64,000 nucleotides of DNA from Alteriqipengyuania lutimaris (GTDB lineage Bacteria; Pseudomonadota; Alphaproteobacteria; Sphingomonadales; Sphingomonadaceae). The translations under genes and the position numbers were made by a program. Positions 43,590-56,526 of this stretch are shown in pieces. Every line of letters starts with the position of its first letter. Position 1 is the first letter of the stretch. The stretch is taken from contig NZ_QRBB01000002.1 in NCBI RefSeq assembly GCF_003363135.1, positions 434,001-498,000 on the forward strand, read 5' to 3'. The notes under the pieces were generated by a model. That model did not search any database and was not told the origin of the DNA. It worked only from the letters and a program-made list of their open reading frames with translations.

Positions 43590-44629
43590 TGCTCGCCTTC
43601 CCGTTTCAGCAGTTCCTGCTTGATCTTCGTCCCATAGGCATAGCCGCCCAGCCCGCCGTCCGCCGCGATCACGCGGTGGCACGGGATCAGCACCGCGACA
43701 TTGTTTGCGCCATTCGCACCGCCGACCGCCCGGCTTGCTTTCGGATTGCCGAGTGCGGCGGCAAGTTCACCATAGCTGCGCGTCTCGCCCGACGGGATCG
43801 CCCGCAGCGCCTGCCAGCAGGCTTCCTGAAAGGCGGTGCCCTGCACGTCGAGGGGGATGTCCGAACCCGTTCCCGGCCGCTCGACCGCCGCGATCACCTC
43901 GGCCAGCAGGGCTGCGAAGTCTTCGCCGCCTTCGACGAGGTCTGCCGCAGGAAAGCGGGCGCGCAGCTCCGCCTCGCCTTCGGCGAAGCTCAGGCGGCAC
44001 ACGCCCTTGTCGGTCGCGGCGACCAGCATCTCGCCCAGCGTGGTCTGGACCACCGCCCAGCGGATCGTCGCGCCGCGTCCGCCATTTCTCCATGCGCTCG
44101 GGCTCATTCCCATCTTCCCCTCCATCGCGGCGTAGAAGCGGCTCGGCGCCTCATAGCCTGCATCGTAAATCGCGTCGGTGACGCGCGCCGCGCCGGACAG
44201 CGCATCGCGCGCCCGCTCTTCTTTCAGCGCACGCGCGTAGGCGGCGGGCGAGAGGCCGGTGGCGCGCTTGAACACGCGCTGGATATGGCCGGACGAATAG
44301 CCGGTGACCGCGCCCAGCTCCGCGAGGGTCGGATGCTCGCCGCCCCGGATTGCATCGATTGCCGCGCGCACGGCGGCCTCGTCGCGCGCGACGTCGTCGG
44401 GCAGGCAGCGCTTGCAGGGCCTGAGGCCCGCCGCACGCGCTGCCGCGCCATCGGCGAAGAAGCGCACGTTGCCTCGCGCCGGGTGGCGCGCGGCGCAGCT
44501 CGGACGGCAATAGATACCGGTGGTGAGCACGCCGGTGACGAAGCGGCCGTCGAATGCGCGGTCGCGCCGCATGACCGCATTCCACGCGGCCCCCGCATCG
44601 ATTGCGTCGCTGGCTTTATCCCTTGTCAT
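43586..44629 (-). CDS. ada: Bifunctional alkyl-DNA repair regulator Ada
   Basis: A 347-residue two-part protein. The N-terminal zinc domain has C41, C45, C72 and C75 (GIYCRPSCAARHP, then PCKRCLPDD), the same spacing as E. coli Ada, followed by an AraC helix-turn-helix (GYSSGHIQRVFKRATGLSPA). The C-terminal methyltransferase has the reactive Cys317 in IPCHRVIA. It repairs methyl-phosphotriesters and O6-methylguanine and activates its own regulon. Start at ATG 44629. It is divergent from the protease gene with about 80 bases between starts. Confidence 0.95.
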   Translation of the reverse strand: MTRDKASDAIDAGAAWNAVMRRDRAFDGRFVTGVLTTGIYCRPSCAARHPARGNVRFFADGAAARAAGLRPCKRCLPDDVARDEAAVRAAIDAIRGGEHPTLAELGAVTGYSSGHIQRVFKRATGLSPAAYARALKEERARDALSGAARVTDAIYDAGYEAPSRFYAAMEGKMGMSPSAWRNGGRGATIRWAVVQTTLGEMLVAATDKGVCRLSFAEGEAELRARFPAADLVEGGEDFAALLAEVIAAVERPGTGSDIPLDVQGTAFQEACWQALRAIPSGETRSYGELAAALGNPKASRAVGGANGANNVAVLIPCHRVIAADGGLGGYAYGTKIKQELLKREGEQ

Positions 44630-44711
44630 CGGGTTCCTTCTAGACTGCTCCGGCAATGCTTCGCATCCCGAAGCTTGCGGCCAAACCCGCAGCCGGTCAA
44701 AAGAGCGCCCG

Positions 44712-46367
44712 ATGACGCGATTGAGCATACTCCTGTTCGTTCTCCTGGCAGCGCTCGGCCTTGCCGTGCCCGGACATGCCGAGCCTGCCGATATCGACGC
44801 GGCGGCGCGCGGCGTCGTGCGGATCGTGATCTTCGACCGCGTGGTCGAAGGCGGCGAGGAAGAGCTTTACCCGGTCAGCCACGGCACCGGCTTCGCGGTC
44901 GCGCCGCAGCGAATCGTCACCAATGCCCATGTCGTGCGCGAATCGATGCAGCCCGGCCCGTTCGGAGAGGACCGCGTGATCGGGATCGTCCCGCCCGATG
45001 GCGGCGCGTCCGCCTTCGCCCGAATCGTTGCGGTCGATGCGGAGACCGACCTCGCGCTGCTTTCGATCCAGGGATCGCTGCGGCTGCCGCCCCTCACCCT
45101 TGCCGCCAGCCGACCGCGCGGCAGCGGCACCGAGGTCACGTCGGTCGGCTACCCGATGAATGTCGACCGCGCGCAGGGCCTCTCGATCGAGGATATGGTG
45201 CGTTCGCAACCGCCGGTAAAAAGCCGCGGCTTCATCTCGGGCGAGCGGCCGAGCCGCCAGTTCGACACGATCCTGCACACCGCGCCCATCGCGCGCGGCA
45301 ATTCGGGCGGCCCGCTGCTCGACGAGTGCGGCCGCGTCCTGGGGGTCAATTCCTTCGGCGCCGAAAGCGACGGGACCGATGCGGAGTTCTATTTCGCGGT
45401 GTCGAATCGCGAGCTTATGCCGTTCCTGCGCGGCCATTCGGTATCGCCGCGCCTCAACGACCTGCCGTGCCGCAGCCTTGCCGAGCTGGACGAGGCCGAG
45501 CGCGAACGGCGCGAAGCGGCAGCCCAGGCTGCACGCCAGCAGATGGAAGCCCGCTCCGAAGCGGCGAGCGAGCGGCGCGCGCGGCTCCAGCTCGAAGCCG
45601 CGCTCGCCGTGCAGGAAGAGCGCGAGAACCGTATCGCCATGGCGCTGCTGTGCCTGCTCGCGGCGATCGGGCTCGGCGTGCTCGGCTATGCGCTTGCTCA
45701 GCGGCGCGAGAAGGAGCTGGCGGCGGGCGAGGCGGTGCCCGCAACCGAAATCGCGGACGATCCCGAGTGGGACGATGATGCGCGCAAGGGCCTGCCCGAG
45801 TGGCTGCCCTATGCCTGCTACGCCGGTGCGGCGATCCTCGCGGTGGCGGCGGCTGCGCTCTATCTCACACGGCCCGGCCTCGACGCGATCGACCGCCGCG
45901 TGGCAGCCGCGCTGGGCGAGGAGACGGGCAGCGAACAGGTGGCCGATGATGCCGCCAGCGCGACCGCAGGGCGATTCGTGTGCACGCTGGAGCCTTCGCG
46001 CAGCCGGGTGACCGGCGAGCCCACCCGCAGCGTCAACCTGCGCTGGACCGCCAACGGCTGCGTCAACGGGCGCACGCAGTATGGCTTTGCCAATGGCCAG
46101 TGGGCGCGCGTGCTGGTGCCCAATGACGAGGATATCGTCAGCGTCGCCCGCTACGACCCGCAGACGCGCACCTACCGCGCCGATCGCTACCTCCTTTCGC
46201 GCAACGGCATCGCTGCCGCGCGCGAGGCTCGCTCTAGCTATTCCGCGCCGTCCTGCGAGGCGCCGGATGGCGCGGCGGAGCTGGGACGGCAGCAGGACGC
46301 CGTGCTTTCCGCCCTCCCCTTGCAGCCGAACGAGCGGCTGGTCTATTCCTGCGAACCGGCGGACTGA
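44712..46367 (+). CDS. Membrane-anchored trypsin-like serine protease
   Basis: A 551-residue protein: signal peptide (LFVLLAALGLAVPGHA), an S1C trypsin-like domain with His73 (VTNAHVV), Asp113 (ETDLALL) and Ser198 (ARGNSGGPLL), an Ala/Glu/Arg coiled coil (about 280-325), a membrane helix, an acidic loop, a second membrane helix and a periplasmic tail of about 130 residues with Cys pairs. No PDZ domain follows, unlike DegP. Two helices flanking a short loop would return the tail to the periplasm. Role may be envelope quality control; substrate unknown. Confidence 0.82.
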   Translation: MTRLSILLFVLLAALGLAVPGHAEPADIDAAARGVVRIVIFDRVVEGGEEELYPVSHGTGFAVAPQRIVTNAHVVRESMQPGPFGEDRVIGIVPPDGGASAFARIVAVDAETDLALLSIQGSLRLPPLTLAASRPRGSGTEVTSVGYPMNVDRAQGLSIEDMVRSQPPVKSRGFISGERPSRQFDTILHTAPIARGNSGGPLLDECGRVLGVNSFGAESDGTDAEFYFAVSNRELMPFLRGHSVSPRLNDLPCRSLAELDEAERERREAAAQAARQQMEARSEAASERRARLQLEAALAVQEERENRIAMALLCLLAAIGLGVLGYALAQRREKELAAGEAVPATEIADDPEWDDDARKGLPEWLPYACYAGAAILAVAAAALYLTRPGLDAIDRRVAAALGEETGSEQVADDAASATAGRFVCTLEPSRSRVTGEPTRSVNLRWTANGCVNGRTQYGFANGQWARVLVPNDEDIVSVARYDPQTRTYRADRYLLSRNGIAAAREARSSYSAPSCEAPDGAAELGRQQDAVLSALPLQPNERLVYSCEPAD

Positions 46368-46370
46368 GCA

Positions 46371-46532
46371 ATGGAAAAGGCGCCCGTTCCCATCTCGACC
46401 GTCCGCGGCGTCGCCATCATTTTCGAGCTGGAGAACCTCAACCGGCTGCGTCAGGCTTTCGCGCCCGCCGCAACGCCCGCGAAGGACGAATCCCGGCCCC
46501 CTCGGCTTGCGCTCTTGAAACCCCGATGCTAG
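46371..46532 (+). CDS. Short possible gene after the protease
   Basis: A 53-residue frame from ATG 46371, three bases after the protease stop. The first half ([20 protein letters not shown]) looks like a helix, the rest is Pro/Arg-rich. No strong ribosome site is seen; it could be translated by coupling. It may also be a chance frame in the 271-base gap before atpH. Nothing else is evident in this gap. Confidence 0.25.
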   Translation: MEKAPVPISTVRGVAIIFELENLNRLRQAFAPAATPAKDESRPPRLALLKPRC

Positions 46533-46638
46533 GCGCGCGCCAGCCTTGCCGGGGCAGCCCCTCTTCATCGACGGGACGCGGCCCCACCACGGCAAGCGAA
46601 GCACTCGATTTTTTCCGGACCCGAAGAGGACCCAAGGC

Positions 46639-47193
46639 GTGGACATTTCCGCCGGTATTCAGGCCAGCCTTGCAGGGCGCTATGCAGTCGCGCTGTTCGA
46701 ACTGGCCGCGGAAGAGGGCGTGGTGAGCGCGGTCGAATCCGACCTCGACAAGCTCTCCGCCGCGCTCGACCAGTCGCCCGAGTTCGCCGGGCTGACCACC
46801 AATCCGCAGCTTGGCCGCAAGGTCAAGATGGATGCGATCGCAAAGGTCGCCGGCCTGCTCGAACTCACGCCGCTGACGCTGCGCTTCGTCGGCGTGCTGG
46901 CGGAGAATCGGCGTCTGGCCGAACTCCCGCGCATCATTCGCGCCTTCCGCGACATCGCCGCCGCCCAGCGCGGCGAGGTGAGCGCGGAAGTGATCAGCGC
47001 GCATCCGCTGTCCGAAGACCAGCTCTCGGCGCTCAAGACCAAGCTGACCGCGCGCGAAGGCCGCACGGTCAAGCTGACCAGCAGCGTCGATCCCGAAATG
47101 CTCGGTGGCCTGATCGTCACCATCGGCTCCAAGCGGATCGACGGATCGATCCGCACCCGTCTCAACGCGCTTACGCAGGCAATGAAAGGCTGA
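46639..47193 (+). CDS. atpH: ATP synthase F1 delta subunit
   Basis: A 184-residue delta (OSCP) subunit: [20 protein letters not shown], then [20 protein letters not shown], ending [20 protein letters not shown]. The start is GTG 46639 with AAGG upstream; ATGs further up belong to the intergenic leader. It heads the F1 cluster, as in most alphaproteobacteria, where F0 genes are elsewhere. Confidence 0.95.
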   Translation: MDISAGIQASLAGRYAVALFELAAEEGVVSAVESDLDKLSAALDQSPEFAGLTTNPQLGRKVKMDAIAKVAGLLELTPLTLRFVGVLAENRRLAELPRIIRAFRDIAAAQRGEVSAEVISAHPLSEDQLSALKTKLTAREGRTVKLTSSVDPEMLGGLIVTIGSKRIDGSIRTRLNALTQAMKG

Positions 47194-47223
47194 CAGATCC
47201 TTCCGAAGAAGGACTGTCGATGA

Positions 47224-48765
<1,542 letters not shown>

Positions 48766-48790
48766 GCCCTAGACAAACGCAGGAGCCGAA

Positions 48791-49683
48791 ATGGCTAGCC
48801 TCAAGGAACTCAAGGGCCGGATCAAGTCGGTCAAGTCGACGCAGAAGATCACCAAGGCCAAGCAGATGGTCGCGGCGGCCAAGTTGCGCCGTGCGCAGGA
48901 AGCCGCCGAGGCCGCGCGTCCCTATGCCGAGCGGCTGAACGCGGTCATGGCGAGCCTGGCGGACAAGGTCGGCGACAGTGCGTCGGCGCCCAGGCTGCTC
49001 GCGGGCACCGGCAGCGACCAGCGCCACCTGCTGGTCGTCGTGAACACCGACAAGGGCCTGTGCGGCGGTCTCAACTCCAACATCGTCAAGGAAGCGCTCC
49101 GCAAGGCGCGCGCGCTGGTCGAGAACGGCAAGACAGTCGAATTCTACCTCGTCGGCAAGAAGGGCCGCGCGCCGATCAGGCGCAGCGGCGTCGCCGAGAT
49201 CAGCGATCACTTCGACACCTCGACCGTGCGCAATCCGGGCTTCGAGGAAGCCGAGGCGATCGCCGACGAGCTGCTGGAAATGTTCGAAGCGGGCAAGTTC
49301 GACGTCGCGCATCTCGTCTACCCGATCTTCAAGTCCGCGCTCGCACAGGACCCGACGGTGCAGCAGCTGATCCCCGTCCCGCCCCCCGAAGCGTCGGATG
49401 TGGCCAAGGGCGGCGCGACTTCGGGAGATGCCGTGGTCGAATACGAGCCGGGCGAGGAGGAAATCCTCGAAGCCCTGCTGCCGCGCTACGTTCGCACGCA
49501 GCTGTTCGGCGCGCTGCTCGAACTCGCGGCGTCAGAACAGGGCGCGTCGATGACCGCGATGGACAATGCGACGCGCAACGCGGGCGACCTGATCAAGGAC
49601 CTCAACAAGCAGTACAACCGCAGCCGCCAGGCCGCGATCACGACCGAGCTGATCGAGATCATCGCCGGCGCGGAGGCGCTGTG

Positions 49684-49684
<1 letters not shown>
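48791..49684 (+). CDS. atpG: ATP synthase F1 gamma subunit
   Basis: A 297-residue gamma subunit: [20 protein letters not shown] at the N-terminal rotor helix, [20 protein letters not shown] in the Rossmann part, and the C-terminal helix [22 protein letters not shown]. Its stop overlaps the start of the small lipoprotein (GTGATGG), so the next gene is translationally coupled although it is not an ATPase subunit. Confidence 0.97.
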
Positions 49685-52186
<2,502 letters not shown>

Positions 52187-52219
52187 CCCGTACCTCCCGG
52201 CGAGGGGTCGTGAAAGGCA

Positions 52220-52705
52220 ATGAGAGTGACCGACACGCAGCAACGAACGGGCGTCGACCTGCTGCTTCGACGGCTGTTGCAGTTCGCCATTGCCGATTTC
52301 CTGCTCATCTCCGCATTCGACATTCATCGCTGGCGGCGCGACAACTGGCAGGAATTCGAAGAAATGTTTCGGATCGCCGCGCGGCTCGTGTTCGACCAGC
52401 CCGCCCAGCCGATCTGGCTCTATGCCTTCGCCTTCCCCTTCGTGGCGACGAATTTCGGCTGCATGGTGCTGTGGCTGCTGGGCAAGCGCAGGCCGATCAT
52501 GCTGCCGCTGTTCGTGATCAGCGCGATCGCGATTGCCGCCATGCCGCTGGCCGCGTGGCAGATGGTCGTCTACCGGATGATCTGGCCGGATATCCTGAGC
52601 TTCATCGGCTACGGCCTGGGTGGAGCGATTGCGATCATCATCGGTTTGCGGCTCGACAGCACCTCGCAGGCCGCCGCTGCCGCCGGAGTGAACCAGAACG
52701 GTTAA
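52220..52705 (+). CDS. Multi-span membrane protein between atpD and atpC
   Basis: A 161-residue protein. An amphipathic N-terminus (RRLLQFAIADFLLISAFDIH) precedes three clear membrane helices (PIWLYAFAFPFVATNFGCMV, LPLFVISAIAIAAMPLAAWQ, LSFIGYGLGGAIAIIIGLRL). No family recognised. It follows the exported protein by 33 bases. Start at ATG 52220. Confidence 0.7.
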   Translation: MRVTDTQQRTGVDLLLRRLLQFAIADFLLISAFDIHRWRRDNWQEFEEMFRIAARLVFDQPAQPIWLYAFAFPFVATNFGCMVLWLLGKRRPIMLPLFVISAIAIAAMPLAAWQMVVYRMIWPDILSFIGYGLGGAIAIIIGLRLDSTSQAAAAAGVNQNG

Positions 52706-52818
52706 TCGCGCATCGGACCGATGACGAACGGGAACCTGCCCGACCTACACGAAGTTGAGTGTGCGACCCGAACGATCCGGTCGTCGCCCCTGCCCTGCCC
52801 CTTCTTGCCGGACCCGTC

Positions 52819-53388
52819 ATGCCAATCCAGCGTCATCTCGCGGCCCTGTGGCTTGCCCTGCTGCTCGCCGCGTGCGGCCCGCATCTCGACATTCACTATG
52901 TCGCCACGCCGCAGCCCGTGGTCGATGCCATGCTCGACATGGCGGAGGTCGGTCCGGGGGACGTGGTCTACGACCTGGGGTCGGGCGACGGGCGCATACC
53001 GATCACCGCCGCGAAGCGCTTCGGCGTGCGCGCAGTGGGGATCGAACTCGATCCGCGCCTGCTAAGGGAAGCGCGCCGCAACGCCGAGGAAGCCGGCGTT
53101 TCCCATCTGGTCGAATTCCGGCAGGAAGACCTGTTTGAAGCCGATATCTCGGATGCGAGCGTGGTGACGCTCTATCTCGGCGACATGCTCAACCTGCGGC
53201 TGCGCCCGCGCCTGCTCGACCTGCCGACGGGCACACGCGTCGTCAGCCAGTCGTTCAACATGGGCGACTGGTTGCCCGACGAGCGCCGGGTGGTGAGCAA
53301 CCGCCCGGTCTATCGCTGGACGGTGCCCGAACTTTTCGTGCCCGGCTTTCCCTCGCTCCCGCCCGAAGGCGATGAGGCGGCGTCCTGA
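52819..53388 (+). CDS. Exported or lipid-anchored SAM methyltransferase-like protein
   Basis: A 189-residue protein with a lipoprotein-like signal (RHLAALWLALLLAAC, Cys19) directly followed by a class I SAM methyltransferase fold: motif I VVYDLGSGDGRI (49-60), acidic AVGIELDPRLL, then VVTLYLGDMLNLRLRPRLLD. SAM is not expected outside the cytoplasm, so either the hydrophobic stretch is an anchor facing inward or the SAM fold has another role. Similar exported methyltransferase-fold proteins occur in other bacteria. Starts upstream of 52819 are possible but less fitting. Confidence 0.75.
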   Translation: MPIQRHLAALWLALLLAACGPHLDIHYVATPQPVVDAMLDMAEVGPGDVVYDLGSGDGRIPITAAKRFGVRAVGIELDPRLLREARRNAEEAGVSHLVEFRQEDLFEADISDASVVTLYLGDMLNLRLRPRLLDLPTGTRVVSQSFNMGDWLPDERRVVSNRPVYRWTVPELFVPGFPSLPPEGDEAAS

Positions 53389-53499
53389 CAAGGGGGGATA
53401 CGTCGCCCGCTACCGCAGCCGCGTATCGGTGCGTGCAATTCCTCTTCAGTGCCGCTATCGAGCCCACACCAAACCGCAATATCTCCCCAAGGATGAAAG

Positions 53500-53757
53500 A
53501 TGCCCCTGCACTTCGAACTCGTGACCCCGGCCAAGCACGTACGCTCGGACGATGTTCACATGGTCGTCGTCCCCGGTGCCGAAGGCGAATTCGGCGTGCT
53601 GGAAGGCCATGCGCCTTTCATGTCGACGATCAAGGACGGGCCGCTGCATATCTACAAGACCGCCGGAGCCGCGCCCGAGACGATCGAGGTGCGCGGTGGC
53701 TTCGCCGAAGTCGGCGACAACGGCCTGACCGTGCTTGCCGAGCACGTCGAGAGCTGA
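53500..53757 (+). CDS. atpC: ATP synthase F1 epsilon subunit
   Basis: An 85-residue epsilon subunit comprising only the N-terminal beta-sandwich ([20 protein letters not shown], then [20 protein letters not shown]). The C-terminal helical hairpin is absent, as is common in alphaproteobacteria. It ends the atp cluster, but its start lies about 1.9 kb from the atpD stop. CAAGGATGAAAG provides the ribosome site. Confidence 0.93.
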   Translation: MPLHFELVTPAKHVRSDDVHMVVVPGAEGEFGVLEGHAPFMSTIKDGPLHIYKTAGAAPETIEVRGGFAEVGDNGLTVLAEHVES

Positions 53758-53791
53758 GGCCGTCGCAAACCTTAGCCCTGTGGGTCGCCCC

Positions 53792-54172
53792 ATGACGGTC
53801 ACTGCCTACATTTCGCGCCTCGCACGGATCACGCTCTTCATTGCTGCGCTGATCGCCTTCGTTATTGCAATCGTGCCGTCCGCGCCGGGACCCGACAGTC
53901 TCAACGACAAGGTCAACCACGCGCTCGCCTTCTTCGTGCTCGCGGCGCTGGCGCATGCCGGCTGGCCGAAGGCCGGGCCGCTGCGGGTGTTCCTGGTGCT
54001 GACCGTGTTCGGAGCGCTGATCGAGGGGGCACAATACGTGATGGCCTTGGGCCGCGAGGCCGAAGTTCTCGATCTGGTCGCAGACATGGTCGGGACCGCA
54101 GCCGGTCTGATCGTGGCGCATCTCGTCCTGCGCTTCGCGCCCGAACTGGTCGCCGAGGTCGAGGGCTCCTGA
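53792..54172 (+). CDS. VanZ-like membrane protein
   Basis: A 126-residue protein with four membrane helices and the VanZ motif (PSAPGPDSLNDKVNHALAFF, then GALIEGAQYVMALGREAEVL, then DLVADMVGTAAGL). Function of the family beyond teicoplanin-resistance VanZ is unknown. It follows atpC by 34 bases and may be co-transcribed. Confidence 0.82.
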   Translation: MTVTAYISRLARITLFIAALIAFVIAIVPSAPGPDSLNDKVNHALAFFVLAALAHAGWPKAGPLRVFLVLTVFGALIEGAQYVMALGREAEVLDLVADMVGTAAGLIVAHLVLRFAPELVAEVEGS

Positions 54173-54192
54173 TCGCCCAATGCGCGGCCCGC

Positions 54193-54390
54193 TCAGCGCG
54201 TCGGCGCGTGGAAATCGGGCGGCTTGTCGGCAATCCAGCCGACGAATTTCGCCACCGCCTCGTTCTCCTTCAGCCTCTCTGGATCGTCGCCGATCCGTGC
54301 CAACTGCGCATTGGTGAAATTCGCGTGGATCGTGCGGTGGCAGATCGGGTGGACCGGCACGGTCGTGCGGCCCTTCTTCGCCTTGGGCAC
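54193..54390 (-). CDS. HNH-endonuclease-like gene without a clear start codon
   Basis: From GTG 54390 there are 65 residues with PVHPICHRTIHANFTNAQL. The open frame continues rightward through WHHP and CWLCG (two Cys codons at 54430-54432 and 54439-54441) to about 54474, giving a complete HNH zinc-finger nuclease pattern, but that part has no ATG, GTG or TTG. Either a start codon has been lost or an unusual one is used. A GGGGGGAG purine site at about 54476-54483 could serve such a start. Relatives are small HNH proteins of unknown target. Confidence 0.55.
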   Translation of the reverse strand: MPKAKKGRTTVPVHPICHRTIHANFTNAQLARIGDDPERLKENEAVAKFVGWIADKPPDFHAPTR

Positions 54391-54484
54391 AGGGTGATGC
54401 CATTGGACCCGCGTCGCGATAGGCCGCCCGCACAGCCAGCAGGCGAGCGGCCCCTGTTCGTCCCGCTCCGCCTGTCTCCCCCCG

Positions 54485-55111
54485 TCAGTCGAGATAGAAC
54501 AGCTCGTTCGCGACGCCGCCGTAGGAATCGCCCGCCATCACATCGACCGATTCGGCATTCGCGGTGCAATTGCGCTCCGCAATCGGTGTGCCGTCGCGCA
54601 CGACCAGCACGCCGTCGGTGAATTCGGGACTGTTCGGCTCGCCCGCCTCGAAATTGGTGCGCACCGTGCGGCTGTAAACGACGTAGCGTGCGCCGCCGTT
54701 GGCGAATTCGATCTGCGACTCGCCGCCGCCCGAGTAGGGCACGCTGGCAAAGCGCCCACCGTCGAGCACGATCTCCGCCGCCTCCGCCGATCCGAAGCGG
54801 TACTGCGCGGTCTTCTGGCCCTGCGCGTTGGTGACGCCGCACACCGCGATGCGCTTCGCGCCTGCGGTGCAGGAAAACAGCTCCTCCTCGCCGGAGGCGC
54901 AGGCGACCTTCTGTCCGTCGGGTCGGCCTGCCTCGGTCATCTCGCCCGCCTCGGGTCCGCTCTCGGCAGCTTCGCGCGAGGTTTCGCGCGCTTTGGAGAT
55001 CGTCTCCCCGGTCTCGTCCGCGCTTTCGCTCGCGCTGTCCGCAGCCGTGCCGCAGGCGGCCAGCGCAAGACTGGCGCAACCGATCAGGATCATCCGCATC
55101 TGTTGGCGCAT
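54485..55111 (-). CDS. Hypothetical lipoprotein downstream of glmU
   Basis: A 208-residue lipoprotein (RMILIGCASLALAAC, Cys20) with a Ser/Glu/Ala-rich linker and a C-terminal beta-rich domain with conserved-looking cysteines (KVACASGEEELFSCTAGAKR, then VCGVTNAQG, then RNCTANAES). Unknown function. Its ATG overlaps the glmU stop by one base (TGATG), showing coupling. Confidence 0.75.
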   Translation of the reverse strand: MRQQMRMILIGCASLALAACGTAADSASESADETGETISKARETSREAAESGPEAGEMTEAGRPDGQKVACASGEEELFSCTAGAKRIAVCGVTNAQGQKTAQYRFGSAEAAEIVLDGGRFASVPYSGGGESQIEFANGGARYVVYSRTVRTNFEAGEPNSPEFTDGVLVVRDGTPIAERNCTANAESVDVMAGDSYGGVANELFYLD

Positions 55112-56466
55112 CACTTCTTCTCCGCCGCCTTTTTCTTCTTCATCGTGTCGTGGAAGCGGTCTGCCCACCCGGGCTTGATCGACTGTTCGGCGCGCTCCAT
55201 GCGCAATTCGCCCGCGGCCACGTCGCGCGTCACCGTGCTGCCCGCCGCCACGATCGCGTCGGCGCCAATGACGACGGGGGCGACCAGCGCGGAGTTGGAG
55301 CCGATAAAGGCCCGCTCGCCGATCACGGTCTTGTACTTGAAGTAGCCGTCGTAATTGCAGGTGATCGTGCCTGCGCCGATATTCGCACCCGCGCCGACTT
55401 CGGTATCGCCGAGGTAGGTGAGGTGGCTGGCCTTGGCGCCTTCGCCCAGCGTCGCCTTCTTCATCTCGACGAAATTGCCGACGAAGGCGTCCTTTTCCAG
55501 CACCGCGCCGGGGCGGAGGCGGGCGTAGGGCCCGACCTGTGCGCCCTCGCCAATGATCGCACCCTCGAGATGGCTGAACGCCTTGATATGCGCGCCATCG
55601 GCGATGGTCACGCCCGGGCCGAAGACAACGTTGGGGTCGATCGTCACGTCGCGGCCCACTTGTGTGTCATAGCTGAAAAACACGGTTTCGGGCGCACGCA
55701 GCGTCGCTCCGCCTGCCATCGCCTCTTCGCGCTTCAGTTCCTGCCACTGCGCCTCCGCCCGGGCGAGTTCGGCGCGGCTGTTGATCCCGGCGACCTCGCC
55801 CGGGTCGGACGCTTTCACCGCCGCGCAGGTATCGCCGTCGGCGATGGCGATATTGACGATATCGGGCAGGTAATATTCGCCCTGCGCGTTGTCGTTGCCC
55901 ACGCGGTGCAGCAGCGCGAACATGTCGGCGGCACGCGCGGCCATGAGCCCCGAATTGCACAGGGTGCAGCCGCGCTCTTCCTCGCTCGCGTCCTTGAATT
56001 CGACCATCTTGGAGATGCGCCCGTCGTCATCCGCGATCACGCGACCATAGGCGAGCGCCTCGTCGGGTTCGAAGCCCAGCACCACCACCTTGGGCGCATC
56101 TTCCGCATGCAGCCGGTCGAGCATGGCCTGCATGGTCTCGCCGCGCACGAAGGGCACATCGCCGTAGAGGACCAGCACATCGCCGCTGAATTCGCCCAGC
56201 GCGTCTTCGGCCTGCTGCACCGCGTGGCCGGTGCCCAGCTGCGGCTCCTGCACGCGCGTCTCGGCCTCGTCGCCCAGCGCCTCTTCCAGCTGCTCCCGCC
56301 CAGCGCCGACCACCACGACCTTGCGCTTCGGTCCCAGCGTATCGAGCGAATCGAGCAGGTGATGCAGCATCGCCCTGCCCGCGATGGGGTGCAGCACCTT
56401 GTGCAGGTCGGACTTCATGCGGGTGCCCTTGCCCGCGGCGAGGATGATGGCGGCAAAATCTCTCAT
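55111..56466 (-). CDS. glmU: Bifunctional UDP-GlcNAc pyrophosphorylase/GlcN-1-P acetyltransferase
   Basis: A 451-residue enzyme making UDP-N-acetylglucosamine for peptidoglycan and LPS. The N-terminal pyrophosphorylase has AAIILAAGKGTRMKSDLHKV and LGTGHAVQQA; the C-terminal left-handed beta-helix has hexapeptide repeats (IIGEGAQVGPYARLRPGAVL, then GNFVEMKKATLGEGAKASHL). The chain ends in a Lys-rich tail. Start at ATG 56466, divergent from gph by 60 bases. Translationally coupled to the lipoprotein. Confidence 0.96.
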   Translation of the reverse strand: MRDFAAIILAAGKGTRMKSDLHKVLHPIAGRAMLHHLLDSLDTLGPKRKVVVVGAGREQLEEALGDEAETRVQEPQLGTGHAVQQAEDALGEFSGDVLVLYGDVPFVRGETMQAMLDRLHAEDAPKVVVLGFEPDEALAYGRVIADDDGRISKMVEFKDASEEERGCTLCNSGLMAARAADMFALLHRVGNDNAQGEYYLPDIVNIAIADGDTCAAVKASDPGEVAGINSRAELARAEAQWQELKREEAMAGGATLRAPETVFFSYDTQVGRDVTIDPNVVFGPGVTIADGAHIKAFSHLEGAIIGEGAQVGPYARLRPGAVLEKDAFVGNFVEMKKATLGEGAKASHLTYLGDTEVGAGANIGAGTITCNYDGYFKYKTVIGERAFIGSNSALVAPVVIGADAIVAAGSTVTRDVAAGELRMERAEQSIKPGWADRFHDTMKKKKAAEKK

Positions 56467-56526
56467 ATGCGTGGCTGTGCCACCATCGGCTTGCAGAATG
56501 AAGAAGCTTTCGCCACGCCTTGCGGG

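Noticed and set aside
37208..44629. Photolyase and ada as a DNA-repair island
   Set aside because: They are separated by unrelated genes on both strands over about 5 kb and share no visible regulatory site; proximity looks incidental.
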